DNA of 64,000 nucleotides from Limnomonas spitsbergensis (lineage: Eukaryota; Chlorophyta; Chlorophyceae; Chlamydomonadales): the NCBI GenBank assembly GCA_037349105.1, contig JAYJMM010000016.1, positions 496,001-560,000 of the forward strand. Direction: 5' to 3'. The position numbers and the translations under genes are program-made. The notes under the pieces were generated by a model that was given only the letters and a program-made list of their open reading frames with translations, was not told the DNA's origin and searched no databases. Shown piece by piece: positions 24,001-34,711 of this stretch (the stretch's first letter is position 1; the number at the start of each line of letters is the position of its first letter).

Positions 24001-26886
24001 GGGCAGTTGGGCATGCTGCTACGCAGGAGTGAATATGCAGCCGGCACTCAGCTGCATGTGAGTAGTGGGCAGTTGGGCATGCTGCTACGCAGGAGTGAAT
24101 ATGCAGCCGGCACTCAGCTGCATGTGAGTAGTGGGCAGTTGGGCATGCTGCTACGCAGGAGTGAATATGCAGCCGGCACTCAGCTGCGTGTGAGTAGTGG
24201 GCAGTTGGGCATGCTGCTACGCAGGAGTGAATATGCAGCCGGCACTCAGCTGCATGTGAGTAGTGGGCAGTTGGGCATGCTGCTACGCAGGAGTGAATAT
24301 GCAGCCGGCACTCAGCTGCGTGTGAGTAGTGGGCAGTTGGGCATGCTGCTACGCAGGAGTGAATATGCAGCCGGCACTCAGCTGCATGTGAGTAGTGGGC
24401 AGTTGGGCATGCTGCTACGCAGGAGTGAATATGCAGCCGGCACTCAGCTGCATGTGAGTAGTGGGCAGTTGGGCATGCTGCTACGCAGCAGTGTATATGC
24501 AGCCGGCACTCAGCTGCATGTGAGTAGTGGGCAGTTGGGCATGCTGCTACGCAGGAGTGAATATGCAGCCGGCACTCAGCTGCATGTGAGTAGTGGGCAG
24601 TTGGGCATGCTGCTACGCAGGAGTGAATATGCAGCCGGCACTCAGCTGCGTGTGAGTAGTGGGCAGTTGGGCATGCTGCTACGCAGGAGTGAATATGCAG
24701 CCGGCACTCAGCTGCGTGTGAGTAGTGGGCAGTTGGGCATGCTGCTACGCAGGAGTGAATATGCAGCCGGCACTCAGCTGCATGTGAGTAGTGGGCACCC
24801 CCAGGTGCTTAGACAGATGGCTACGAGAAAAAGGAAGAGGAGGATGACAACGATAATGGATGACATTCCAGACCCTTCATTTGAATATCCAGACCCGTCA
24901 TATGGACAAGGGTTGCGGTATTTACGCTTTATTGTGAACCTGCGTGCTCTTCTATGCCGCCCAGTCAAAAGGCAACGAATAGTAGGAGGGGGACGAAGAG
25001 GAAGAGAAAGACTATGTTTCATTTCTCTTTACCCCCCCAAGCGCTACGTGTGGACAAGGGTGGCGTTTTTTAAGCTTTCTTGTGAACCTGCTTGCCCCCC
25101 CGGCCGCCCATTCAGAAGGCGACTAAGAGTATAAGGAGCAGGACAATGATGTTATATTGTATTCTGCCCTATCCTGACCCTTCATTTCAATAGCGGTATC
25201 TAAGCTTTCTTGCGAACCTGCGTGCTCCCCTAGGCCGCCAAACTGGATGGAGGCGAAGATGAGATGGAGGAGGAGGAGTGGGTCGACGACGAAGAGGATG
25301 ATGATGTGGTGCTTGAGCGGCTCAGGGAAGGAGACAAAGCGCTCTCAGACAGAGACGGAGGCGACCGAGGCGTCCCGGTCGCCGGCGGGGCGCCGCAGGT
25401 CGCCGGCGGGGGGCCGCAGGCCGCAGGCGCCCCAACCGCAGACAAGCCATGGCCGGCGCCCTGGCGGAAGCAGCAGGAGTCTGACCAGACGTCGGAGCTG
25501 CTGTCTAGGAAGATGCTGCAGGGCTGGGCGTTGCTCGAGACATGTTGCCCCAGGTAGCTATAGTTTAGGGTTTAGGGTTTGGGGTTGTACGCGCTGCTCC
25601 GGACATGTTGCCCCAGGTATCTCTAGTTTAGGGTTGAGGGCTTATTTATTGGGCTTGGGGATAAGGGTTTCATGCACTGCTCAAGATGTATTGCCCCAGG
25701 TATGCTCTGGTACGGTCTGGCACAGGGGTGATGGTAGGATGGGCGCCGATTGAGACGTGTTGTCTCAGGTTTGCTCTGGTAGGGGTGGGTGCCCGCGGGT
25801 ATACGCGCTGCTAGGGACGTGTTGCCCCAGGTATGTCCTGGTATGGACAGGGGCAGGGGTGATGGTAGGGTGGGCGCCGATTGAGACGTGTTGCCTCAGG
25901 TACACAATTTGCTGGTACGGTGGTTTTCAGTGTTGGTCATGCTGTGAGGGCCGTGATTGGGCTGGTTAGCCCTCAAAAGGTACGGTAGTACTCTTGCGGG
26001 TTAACTGTAAAGGGCAGGGTGTGCCAAAGGCTCTACTCAGCCTGCCAGCCACCCGTCCTGAAAATCTAGGACTCAAAAGGGCTGGTACAATACAGCGGGT
26101 GTGTGTGCCGACCGTAGGCCGATCGTAGGCTGCGCCCATCGGCCCTGACTCCTTAACGCCCTGGAGTGAACGGACGGGCGCAACATACTTCACGTTTTGC
26201 TGCGCCGCAGGTGCACGACGCCGCTCGTGCGCGACAAGCAGAAGCGCATGATGTGCGTCACGTGCAACGCCTACGTGATGTCAGAGGAGGAAGCAGCTAC
26301 GCAGGCGGCGGCCGCCGCCGCCGCCCGGCCCGCGCCCGCGCTCGGCGGGGAGCCCTTCCAGGCCGTGACCACGTCCCTGCCGCATGCTCCATCTGGAACT
26401 GCTCAGACGCCCACCCCGCCGCAGGCGCAACAACAGCAGAAAAGCCAACAGGGACAGGGTGTTCCGCAGGCGGGAGCAACCGCCACGCCGGTGGCAACCA
26501 ACCTGCCAAGACCCGATGAGGCGCCGCGCGGCGTCCCGTGCATGCCCTTGCGTCCACCCACCGCCACGCACGTGCCACCATGTGCTCCCTCTGACTCCGC
26601 GCCCGCCTCGTCATCGGCGTTTTACGTGTCGGAGCCAAGCAACGAGCTGCTGTGTCTATTGTCGGCGTCGCTTGTTGAGAAGCTCTGGCAGGCGCAGGGG
26701 TTGCTAACGACCACCGCGGCTGCGGAGGCTCCTGAGGCGGTCGGCGCGGCGGCCGGTGTGGTGACGCAGTGCCTGACAGCGCTCGCCGGCATCAGGCTGG
26801 AGGCCCGCCAGCAGTTGCAGGCGAGCGAGGCGCGGCGGCAGGTTCATGAGCAGTACGAACGCATGCAGCAGCAGCAACTGCAATAG
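18065..26886 (+). CDS. ZNRD2/SSSCA1-like protein with two zinc ribbons
   Basis: Five exons: 18065-18097, 18229-18285, 21862-21945, 25234-25553, 26211-26886 (389 codons plus TAG; phases 0,0,0,2). Two Auto_anti-p27 zinc ribbons are present. The first has GELLMKGWAMLAENCPSC at residues 12-29 and DRLCVNC at 41-47. The second has LLQGWALLETCCPRC up to residue 166 and MMCVTC at 178-183. Between them is an acidic linker (MEEEEWVDDEEDDD); after them comes an Ala/Gln/Pro-rich stretch and a helical tail (NELLCLLSASLVEKLWQAQG ... QCLTALAGI) typical of plant-type members. Family members are small zinc-ribbon proteins, the human one first known as an autoantigen; the precise molecular role is unsettled. 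The ATG at 18065 is the first ATG in this frame, but an extra upstream exon cannot be excluded. Exon 3 is only 84 bp yet is flanked by giant acceptor and donor arrays. Confidence 0.88.
18306..18530. mobile_element. Dispersed SINE-like element (CAGCTAC family)
   Basis: Begins near ACACTCAGCTACAATTTAGC and ends near ATGGTCTGGCTTGCGCTGAA followed by ATAAA. The same order of landmarks occurs at 48960-49165 in a different gene's intron. About 200 bp, GC-rich middle with GGGCCCTGC/CTGCGGCC words, no coding capacity. The class is uncertain. Confidence 0.5.
18560..18615 (+). repeat. Donor-junction copy of ZNRD2-like exon 2
   Basis: Text from 18567 repeats the end of exon 2 with its donor: ATGCTTGCTGAGAACTGCCC becomes ACGCTTGCGGAGAACTGCCC, followed by ACCTAGTCCGGTAGG in place of ATCTTGTCAGGTGAG. 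A single decayed copy 280 bp downstream of the real junction. Confidence 0.75.
19330..21861 (+). repeat. 110-bp acceptor-junction array before ZNRD2-like exon 3
   Basis: Seventeen near-identical 110-bp copies (junction points every 110 bp from 19991 to 21751) precede the true acceptor at 21861/21862. About six decayed copies lie between 19330 and 19900. Each copy holds CACCGGCTGCAG and A(T/C)CCCCCTGATGC, the real acceptor and exon start, then diverges (CAACCGCAATCAAGACGCTT versus the exon's GAGACCCCAAGACGC). In the distal copies GCAG has become GCATG, so the AG is lost. Confidence 0.95.
21946..24800 (+). repeat. 66-bp donor-junction array after ZNRD2-like exon 3
   Basis: The real donor at 21945/21946 is followed by 43 further copies at exact 66-bp steps (last at 24784). 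Each copy carries GCCGGCACTCAGCTGC(A/G)T, the exon 3 end, then GTGAGTAGTGGGCAG. Two unit types alternate in blocks: CAGCAGTGTATAT and CAGGAGTGAATAT. Because 66 is divisible by three and no stop is present, the array is one open frame (22-residue repeat AAGTQLHVSSGQLGMLL plus RSSVY or RRSEY). It is more likely intronic than coding. Confidence 0.95.
24830..25233 (+). repeat. Acceptor-junction copies of ZNRD2-like exon 4
   Basis: Two copies (near 24910-24975 and 25060-25115) of the region around the exon 4 acceptor: GCGGTATCTAAGCTTTCTTG, CGAACCTGCGTGCTCCCC, TAGGCCGCC. Spacing is about 135-150 bp; the AG is lost in the copies. The real acceptor is at 25233/25234. Confidence 0.8.
25554..25930 (+). 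repeat. Donor-junction copies of ZNRD2-like exon 4
   Basis: Five decayed copies (near 25600, 25683, 25750, 25816 and 25883) of the exon 4 end and donor: GAGACATGTTGCCCCAGGTA appears as GGACATGTTGCCCCAGGTA, AGATGTATTGCCCCAGGTA, GAGACGTGTTGTCTCAGGT and so on. Most keep AGGT plus the zinc-ribbon codons upstream of it. Confidence 0.9.
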
Positions 26887-27961
26887 TTAAGGGAGGAGGA
26901 GAAGAGGAAGCAATGGTGGCGGCATCCAGGTTAACAAGAAGGAGACGAATCTAGCTGCGGCCACCATCGCGTCTCCTTCTACCATTGCGGCTGCGTTTCT
27001 GCAGCTCTACAGCTGCAGGCGTTTCTAAGAAAGGGACGAACACATGCAGCAGCAATGCAACAGCCTTGGTAGAGAAGAAGCATGATCGGCGGCATCGGCC
27101 ACAGCCAGGTCTCCAAGAAAGAGATGCACCACATCTTCGGACATATACGTCTTGAATCTAGGAACGGTGACATGTGCATACTTTTCCAGCTGGCCTACGA
27201 AGATCATGATGGCGGAATTGCCGCTTTGGCTGATTTTGGTAAATCTGCCATGAAATATCCCATGGTGGGAAGTGCCACCTAGATTATCGGTACCGGTGTA
27301 AAGTCTACAGCAGCAATTTTCGAGGGTGGGAATACCGTGAGGCCTCGCTCCTGCGTGGAGGATTGCCCACGCTGGCTGGAATGACGATCGGTCACAAACG
27401 CTCGCAATTCATTGCCAAACTGACGAGAAACTGGATCTGCTATAGCTTGGGACTAGGAGGCCGTTCCTAAAAAACAGCATAACGTATCAGATGGGGAGAG
27501 AAGATTACGTTTGCCTGCAGATTTGGCCGTTTGGGGGAGAAGCTGCTAGCAAAACGTCATAGCTTCCTTACTTTGCATATGCCGTGCATCACTGGCTATG
27601 TTCTACCTGTCTTGCAACATCTGCCGTGCATTGCTCCCTACCGGTACCTCCTACCTATTTTGCAGCAATGAGTGATCAGCGTTTTGTGTCTTGTGTGGCC
27701 AGCAGTTCAAGCCAACTATGAGCTACTAGTGCCTTGGTCATTGCACCCAGTCGGTCACGCGACAAGAAATCAGATATGCTGCTGTGCAGCAAGAAAAATG
27801 GCAGAGCAGTCGGGTATGCGACTTTTCAGAGGGCAGGTGCCCAGGTGCAGGTGCGTACGGGGTCACCTGGACCACATGCAAAGACCCCCGCCATGTTCAG
27901 GATTTCAAAATATTTGTAGCAACTACATTGCTGGCCAAGCGCGTGTTGTTAGATAGTTAAT
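26887..27961. other. 3' flank of ZNRD2-like gene, no gene recognised
   Basis: The segment 27040-27120 is a decayed copy of the gene's terminal coding and 3' region at 26860-26935 (ACGCATGCAGCAGCAGCAAC ... GGCGGCATC), so duplication extends past the stop codon. The rest to 27961 shows only short open frames without recognisable domains. Confidence 0.55.
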
Positions 27962-28510
27962 ATATGGTGATGGGTGGAGGGTTTAGGTGCCGGGTGGAGG
28001 GTCCAGGTGCCGGGGGGAGGGTTCAGGTGCCGGTAGGAGGGTTCAGGTGCCGGGTGGAGGGTTCATGTGATGGGTGGAGGGTTCAGGTGCTGGGTGGAGG
28101 GTTCAGGTGTTTGGTACCTGGCACCTGAACCCTCCCCCCGGCATCTGAACTCCCACCTGGCACCTGAACCCTCCACCGGCACCTGAACCCTCCACCCGGG
28201 ACCTGAACCCTCCACCCGGCACATGAACCCTCCCCCCGGCATCTGAACCCTCCACCTGGCACCTGCACCCTCCACCCGGCACCTGAACCCTCTACGTGAC
28301 ACCTGAACCCTCCACCTGACACCTGAACCCTCCATCAGGCACTTGAACCTTCTACGCGACACCTAAACCCTCCACCTGGCACCTGAACCCTCCACCTGGC
28401 ACATGGACCCTCCACCTGGCACATAAACCCTACACCCGGCACCTGTACCCTCCACCTGGCACCTAAACCCTCCACCTGGCACCTGAACCCTTCACCCGGC
28501 ACATGGACCC
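27962..28510. repeat. Inverted (head-to-head) 20-bp minisatellite
   Basis: The unit GGTGCCGGGTGGAGGGTTCA repeats about 7 times from 27962 to about 28115. At the centre GTTTGGTACCTGGCACC the orientation flips and the reverse complement (CCACCCGGCACCTGAACCCT) continues for about 19 copies to about 28510. The two halves can form a long hairpin or cruciform. Confidence 0.92.
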
Positions 28511-28559
28511 TCCACTATGGTTGGGTGGAGCAAGCAGGCCCATTCCCCTCATGGAGTCA

Positions 28560-28690
28560 CGTTGAAACATGAAGACCTCATTAATAATGCTCCGCACATG
28601 CAACCATTGCACATGCAAATGAACACCCGCAAGCCTAGGCTTTCTCCCCGCTGACCACATCATGGACTCGGCCTCAAGTTCCCTTGAGAC
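28560..28690. repeat. Dispersed repeat, inverted copy at 42525-42632
   Basis: The block from TTAATAATGCTCCGCACATG to CTCGGCCTCAAGTTCCCTTG is found almost unchanged as reverse complement at 42525-42632. No coding capacity. Probably part of a mobile element that also contributes the start of the neighbouring 330-bp tandem. Confidence 0.75.
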
Positions 28691-29530
28691 CGCGGGGATT
28701 TCTGCAGTGACTACTGTGTCACATTTTCCACCGGTGTGTTTCACCTGTTTCACTCAGAAATGGAAAGTCCTGTGCCCTAGGGGGAGGGGGGGAGGCAATG
28801 TATATTTTCTTTTCTTTTTTAGTGAAACAAGTGAAACAGGATGAAGGGGGGAGGGAGAGTCAGGGAGTGGGTGCGACGCCCGGAAAATGTCTGATGGTCT
28901 AGGCTAGCAGACGGAGTTGTTTTACAGCCTCACCATGCTCGAGGGGGGAGCGCGTTTGGGCTGCTTGTGGCCCTTGCCAGTTCTGTGCAGAGGACTATGG
29001 CGCAGTGTTTTTGTGAAACTCACAGGAATTTCTGCGATGACTACCGTTTCACATCCCCCCCAACCCATGTTTCACCTGTTTCTCTCGGAATTGGAAAGTC
29101 CTGTGCCCTTGGGGGAGGGGGGGAGGCAAGATATATATTTTTTCTTTTATTAGTGAAACAGGGTGAAGGGGGGAGGGAGGTCAAGTCAGGGTAGTGGGTG
29201 TGACACCCGGAAAATGTCTGATGGTCTAGGCTGGCAGACTTACTTTTGGCAGCCTTAGTATGCTCCATGATGGAGCACATTTTGGCTGCATGTGGCCCTT
29301 GCCAGTTCTGTGCAGAAGACTGCGGCGCAGTGTAATTGTGGAACCAGCGGGAATTTCTGCGGTGACTACCCTCTCACATTTTCCGCCACCCATGTTTCAC
29401 CTGTTTCACTCGGAATTGGAAAGTTCCGTGGCCCTTGGGGGAGGGGGGAGGCAAGGTATTTATTTTTTCTTTTTTTAGTGAAACAGGATGAAAGAGGGGC
29501 GGGAGGGTCAGGGAGTGGGTGCGACGCCCG
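28680..29530. repeat. Three-copy tandem of about 325-330 bp
   Basis: Landmarks ATTTCTGC(A/G)(G/A)TGACTAC occur at 28697, 29028 and 29352. Each is followed by GTTTCACCTGTTTC, a GGGGGAGGGGGGAGGCAA block, a T-rich tract, AGTGAAACAGG(G/A)TGAA and GGTGCGACGCCCGG. The copies differ by small indels. Open frames here shift between copies, so this does not look coding. Confidence 0.85.
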
Positions 29531-29977
29531 GGTGGCGGAGGCCCTGGGACGGGCGCCGAGGAGTGCCTTCCCTTGTCATTTATCACATCTGCCCACAAGT
29601 CCAGCGGCCAGGAGGCGAGGAGGGGGGCATGAAAAACATGCCGCTACAGGAGGTACTCCAATGTAGGAGGTAGTCTGACGGGTGCCGGGCGAAGCCCAAT
29701 GCCCTTATACCCCTGCACAGTAGCAGGATTCTTGAGTAGGCGCACGGGCTTCTTAATGAACCCCTTGTGTCTCATCGGACCTGCCAGCTTCTTGGCATCC
29801 ATCTGTTTGCCACATTCCCTCCTGTTCAGTCATTATATGCCAGCATCAGATCTGAGCCACGCACTTTGAGAAGGGGGACACTGAGCAGCATTCATATTCT
29901 CTGCATAATGCCCCTCCCCTCACCACTGAAACTGCCTGCTCAATTTGCCCCGTTTATCTTGCTTTCTGCCATGGCCA

Positions 29978-32900
29978 TACCGTAGTATCAGTCCGATTTG
30001 TTTTTTCCCGGATTGGTTTTTCTGTTTGGTGCCTGAAACTTACAATGTCAAGCTGTTGGATTTTTTGATTGGTTTCTCTGTTTGGTACCTGAAACTAATG
30101 GTTTATCGATGATTGGTTTAATTAAATAAACCAATCATCAAGCTAAATTTGGTTTTCTCCAGCAGCCCGTCCTACACAAGCTGCACCGCTGCCTTTGCAC
30201 GGCTGGCTTTCATTCCTCCTCAGAGGCCTTATCACTGCTCGAGATCTGGCCAGGCCAACACACAGTATACCGTATCCCCCCCCAACACACAGCGGTACCG
30301 TATATCCCCCACTAAGAAAGAGGAAACGCTGTTTAGTAAAATAATAATTGCACAAGCTTTCTTGCGCCACAGCTGTTTTCAAGAAAGCGTGAGTACCGGC
30401 ACCGTACCATATTGCAACCCAAACTGAAGGCCTGACCTTCTGGCCAGGCCAAAAAACATAAACCGTTAAGCCCACACCGAGTTTCTCTGTTAGCAAACGT
30501 AAAACAAGGCAGAAATGTATCTCAGTCATTCAGTCTCAACAAAAAAAACCTCAAGCTGATATTGTTGTTCACACATTAAACGACGCAGGAAAGCGAGGGG
30601 GGGGCAGAAAGACAGATTAAATACCCCATCCTGAAAAGTTCTAAAAGTCCTGGAGCCTGACCCCCCCCCCCCGCCCGCCCCGAAACCCACTAAAATTACA
30701 ATATCTCAGTCACTACTCAACATTTTATAGTGCAAGGGTGGTGTTCCTTGATCAGAAGGAAACCACCTATCTGCCTGTGTAATTAAATATGTCATATGCA
30801 TTCAGTATGCTAAAAAAAGTGAGGCAATGTTTTTATCCACTCTTCTCACTGAAGAGCACCCGGCTCAGCACTCAGATCACTACCTGCCATTGGACACATA
30901 TTAGGCTCCGCACCCTGTCACACCGTCAAATATTAAATGCCAGGGTAGAACACTATACGGTACAGTTCCGGTAGGTACGGTCTCTAAGATCAGTCATCGT
31001 GAAGGGTAAAAAGTACCGGCACGGTAAATTGAGTGGAAAACAACCAACAACAAACCTAAGTTGCCCACAATGTCAGTGACGCTCTCACCCTGGCAGCCCC
31101 TTCTGCCTGTCCTGCCCATCGGGCTCGGACTGCTGCTCTTTCCCCACACCCTCTGACCCCGATGGTGACTCCTGGCACCACACCTCCTCACACTGCCACT
31201 CCTCTTCCTCAAAAAAACCCTTAGCAGACAGCCGCCCCACTACTTCGGCCTCCTACGCAGCCTCCGCTGCAGCTATCTCTGCATCCACCTCAGCAGCAGG
31301 TCGCGGCTCTGCCTCAACTCGCCCAACGGGTGCCTCATCTCCGCCCGCCCCCTCCGCAACCGGCACAAGCATGTGGCTCAAAGTGCCATGTATCATCTGG
31401 CTCCATCGCCTCTTGGATGCAGCAGCTCGCTCAGCATCCATCTTAGCCTTTGGCTCAGCTCCCTGTGCCAGCACCCGGCTCCAGAAGAGGGAGGGCTGGG
31501 ACTCTAGCAGCACCGCATCCCCTTTCAGCTGGCCCAGGCACCTCCTGACACCAGCCTCCCCGTGAGAAGCCTTTAGCGTCTTGCTGAGCACCCCCCGGAA
31601 TTCCGCTGGGCTGATTGACCATGTCTCGACCTCCACGTCATACAGCTTCTGTCCTGGGTGAGCTGTCTGCATGTGGTCGAGGAAGTGGTAGCTCCAGACG
31701 TAGGTGCATGTGGCTGTTGGCCGGCGCCGCTTCAGGGAGGGGGGGGGGATGCTGGACGACGTCCAGTGGACGTGGTGCCTTTGGAAGAGCTGCTGCTGAG
31801 GCTGCTGCTGCTGACCTAGGTTGGAAGAATGTGTTAATCCTTAGCTGCCCCGACACAGCTCGCCGTTTCGCCGCATCTCTCATGCATTTCGCTGACTCCT
31901 GGTGAGCCTTGATGCCCTGTGCATTAGTACTGATGTGGAAGACCTTGCCACATTTATCACATTATGGGGGAACGGGAGAAGCCATAACACGACCATGACA
32001 GTAGCCAGCGATCCTCATGTACACAATTAAACCCTGAAAGTCTGGTAACCTAACTGAAAGTATGGTCAGTGGGCCAAACTTTACTGCACGCACCTCAAGT
32101 AAGGTCTAAATGACTGCTTACACCGTGGGGAATCCAACGGTACAACTCCCATGTGAATCCGGTGGCCAGAAAGAAAGATATGAAAAAGTTCTGAAAAACA
32201 AAATTTTGGGCACCCCCACCCTCCCCCAAAACGGGGACCCTGATATCATTCTATCCTGTGGGCGAAAATAAATCGTGACCGGTTTTGGAATGCCTACAGC
32301 TTTCCGGGATGGGGTCCCCCAGTTTTTTCTTTGCCCCCCCCTCGCAGGAAAGTAAGAAAATAAAAGCAGTCATACGGTAGTTATAAATGCAAGCGTGTCG
32401 CACTGGACACCTCCCCATCTACAGCTGGTGCCTCGGTGCGGACACCTGCGCCCGCTCATCCTTGTGCCCGTGGCCACCACGGGCACCGGCGCTGCCACCT
32501 CCTCCTCCTCCCCCCCCTCTGACTCTGATGATGACTCCTGGCACCACACCTCCTCATAATCTACCTCCCTCCTCTCCCTCCTCGGAGTCAGAGGAGGCCT
32601 CCTCCCCCTCAGTAGATGCCCTTTCCCCCTCATCATCTCCAGATGCATCTGCCTGCCGGCCATTTCCCCCTCCCCTGCCTCTTCCCTTTCCCCTGCTTCC
32701 CCTTTCCCCCTGCCCTACCTCTGCCTCCCCTCTTCTGCCTCATCCCCACCCCTGCCGCCCATGCCACCTCTCCTGCCCCTTCCTTGGCCGCGGCGCCCGC
32801 GGGCCAAAACCTTCTCGGCCTTGGCAGTGGCCTCCACTAGCCTAGCAGTGGCCTTGGCAGCAGCGGCCTTGGCAGTGGCCTCCACTAGCCTAGCAGTGGC

Positions 32901-33498
32901 AAGCTGCTGAGCTGCAGCCCGCGCGAGGCTATCGATGAGGTCGTCCTCAGGGCAGGTTGCCGCGTCAGGTGCCCCGGGGGCAGTAGGTAGCGTCCCTGCT
33001 GCTGCTTCAAGGTGATGAGCATGGTGGACAGCTCGAGCAAGGCGGCATCCGCCGCCTCTGCCTCGTAAGGGTCCGACGCATTCTCAGGCTCCAGCCCAGG
33101 CGTCACAGAGCTTTCCCTAGCCAAAGAGGATGAAAGCTGCATGTTGAGTGGCTGGTTCCCAGGCCTTTAGCAGGCCGGCCCTCTCGAAGGCTGAGATAAC
33201 CACCTCTGGCTTCAGCTTGAGAGAGAGATATGCTCCCGCAATGAAGTAGCAGCACGGGTCCTTAAGGCCGCTGATCATAACATAAGATACAGACACAAGT
33301 GCACCAGCGTTCGGTCAACGACCAGCGTTCAAAAAAGAGTTCGAAAACCCTGGTAGTAGTACTTCGGGTACCAGGCTGGTACCCGAAACTTTTGGTTTTT
33401 TGATTGGTTTTTCGGTTTGGTGCCTGAAACCCTTGGTGTTTTTGGGGTTGGTTTAAAAAAAAACGCAAAAAAAACCAAATCGGACTGATACTACGGTA
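29978..33498. mobile_element. 3.5-kb TIR element flanked by TA
   Basis: The left end TACCGTAGTATCAGTCCGAT + TTG and the inverted right end match perfectly over 23 bp. The similarity continues imperfectly through sub-terminal repeats (GATTGGTTTTTCTGTTTGGT, GCCTGAAAC). TA is duplicated at both ends. Inside is a multi-exon minus-strand coding region (31089-33142) and a second pair of inverted ends beginning GCGAGGGGGGGGCA near 30595 and 32347. The superfamily is not assigned; TA duplication fits Tc1/mariner-type insertion but I see no DDE domain. Confidence 0.8.
31089..33142 (-). pseudogene. Element-encoded zinc-finger protein, broken
   Basis: Minus-strand coding-like segments inside the TIR element. 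A Cys/His cluster CDKCGKVFHISTNAQGIKAH then C (about 31965-31890) resembles a C2H2-type finger and is followed by a basic stretch and FFQPRS. A second segment (31672-31253) includes FWSRVLAQGAE and KRRWSQMIHGTLSHMLVPVA. In-frame TAA just before the finger and TAG at 31253-31255 interrupt otherwise continuous frames, so the gene looks dead unless spliced around. The motif EEVWCQES(P/S)SGSEG-like occurs twice (about 31200-31130 and 32570-32530), an internal duplication. An upstream Glu/Ala-rich part is at 33142-32790. The family is not recognised. Confidence 0.5.
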
Positions 33499-33499
33499 G

Positions 33500-34711
33500 T
33501 CCTTCTTGGTCCCGGTTTAAAAGTTGGCGGCCTTATCCGACCCCGCACGTCGGGAAAGAGTTGGGGGATCTGCAATAACCCGTTGTTTCTTCTCTGCCGG
33601 CCGGGGCGTTGGTAGTGATCTGCCAGCTCCTGTGTCGGTTGTCTTCCTTTCCAGAGTTAGGCAGCTTGGCCCTTGTTTTGCCGGTCCTGAAGGTGCTGTT
33701 TCAAGACGCGCTGGACGCTTAGTTCTTGGTAGCTCTTTGCTGTTGGGCTTTCTCAGGGCTTGTGCTCGGTTGTGGCTGCTCTGTTGATGGGTTGGCCCCC
33801 ATGCCTCCCCTGACTGTCCTCTTGTGGGGCCCTTTGGCTCCTTCTTTATTTTGTATGGCTCCTAGGTTCACCTAGGTGTTGTTCTGCATGGATAACGGGT
33901 GCTCGGCAGCCGGCCTCCTGTGTAACCCCCGAAACGAAAAAAAATATCCATTGCTATTTCATCCTGCAGCCCCACAGTGAGTGAACGTCCGTGATAACAC
34001 AAATGCAATGCGGCTGCAATGTTCGAACATTGCGGCCGCATTCAGCCGCATTCCCGTCGAATTCAAATAACACAAAACACTGTGGTTTGGCTAAAAACGC
34101 CCCGTTATACTTTCACAATCACGATTAGTATTACATTATATTAATAACAAAAAGAAAACGCATGCCTTATCACCTTCAGAGCTCGTACTGGTTTGCGGGC
34201 ACAAAGTCCCATGCATCAATTGTGATGCTCCGCTGGACTGTAAAAAATTCACAAAAAATCCACCTGACTGAGGCAAGAACTCCTAACAAACATGTTGGTA
34301 GGTAGGATTGGTTGGTAGGCCTTATCTAACCAAAAACTATTTGCCGTGCACGACACAGGATACAAGAGCACAAACGCAATTACATGAAATTAAATAGGTA
34401 GCCGGTACGATGTCCCCCCACACCACACCCCAAGGGAGAGGAGCATGTATCGCAAACCAAGATGACCAAGGAAACATACAAAAAAGCAGCGGTGTCGTCA
34501 CATGCACAAGCATCTTGTCAGTACGCCATTGAAGGCAAACGTCATCCCCGCTGGCCGTACACCCTGTCCACAAGCACCGTGGCTGGCATGCAAGACCCCC
34601 CGCCCGGACCCCACAGCTGCAGCACTGCCCCACTCCCCCACAACCGCCACCCGAGGCCCTGCCACAATACCGTTACCCGAGCGTTGCTGTCTCCGCTGCT
34701 GCTGCTAGGTA
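33500..34711. other. Intergenic, AT-rich parts, no gene recognised
   Basis: 33960-34130 holds palindromic words (GAATGCGGC/GCCGCATT type). The block TGATGCTCCGCTGGACTGTA with AAAAAATTCAC near 34221-34255 resembles TGATATGCTCTGACGGACTG with TAAAAAATCAC near 44480-44512, a possible shared element end. No convincing exon. Confidence 0.4.

Noticed and set aside
21835..25134. 1099-codon plus-strand frame as a repeat protein
   Set aside because: It runs through the acceptor copy, exon 3, the 66-bp donor array and intron sequence. Exon 3 alone completes the zinc ribbon and each unit has a strong donor. Kept only as a finding on possible in-frame splicing.
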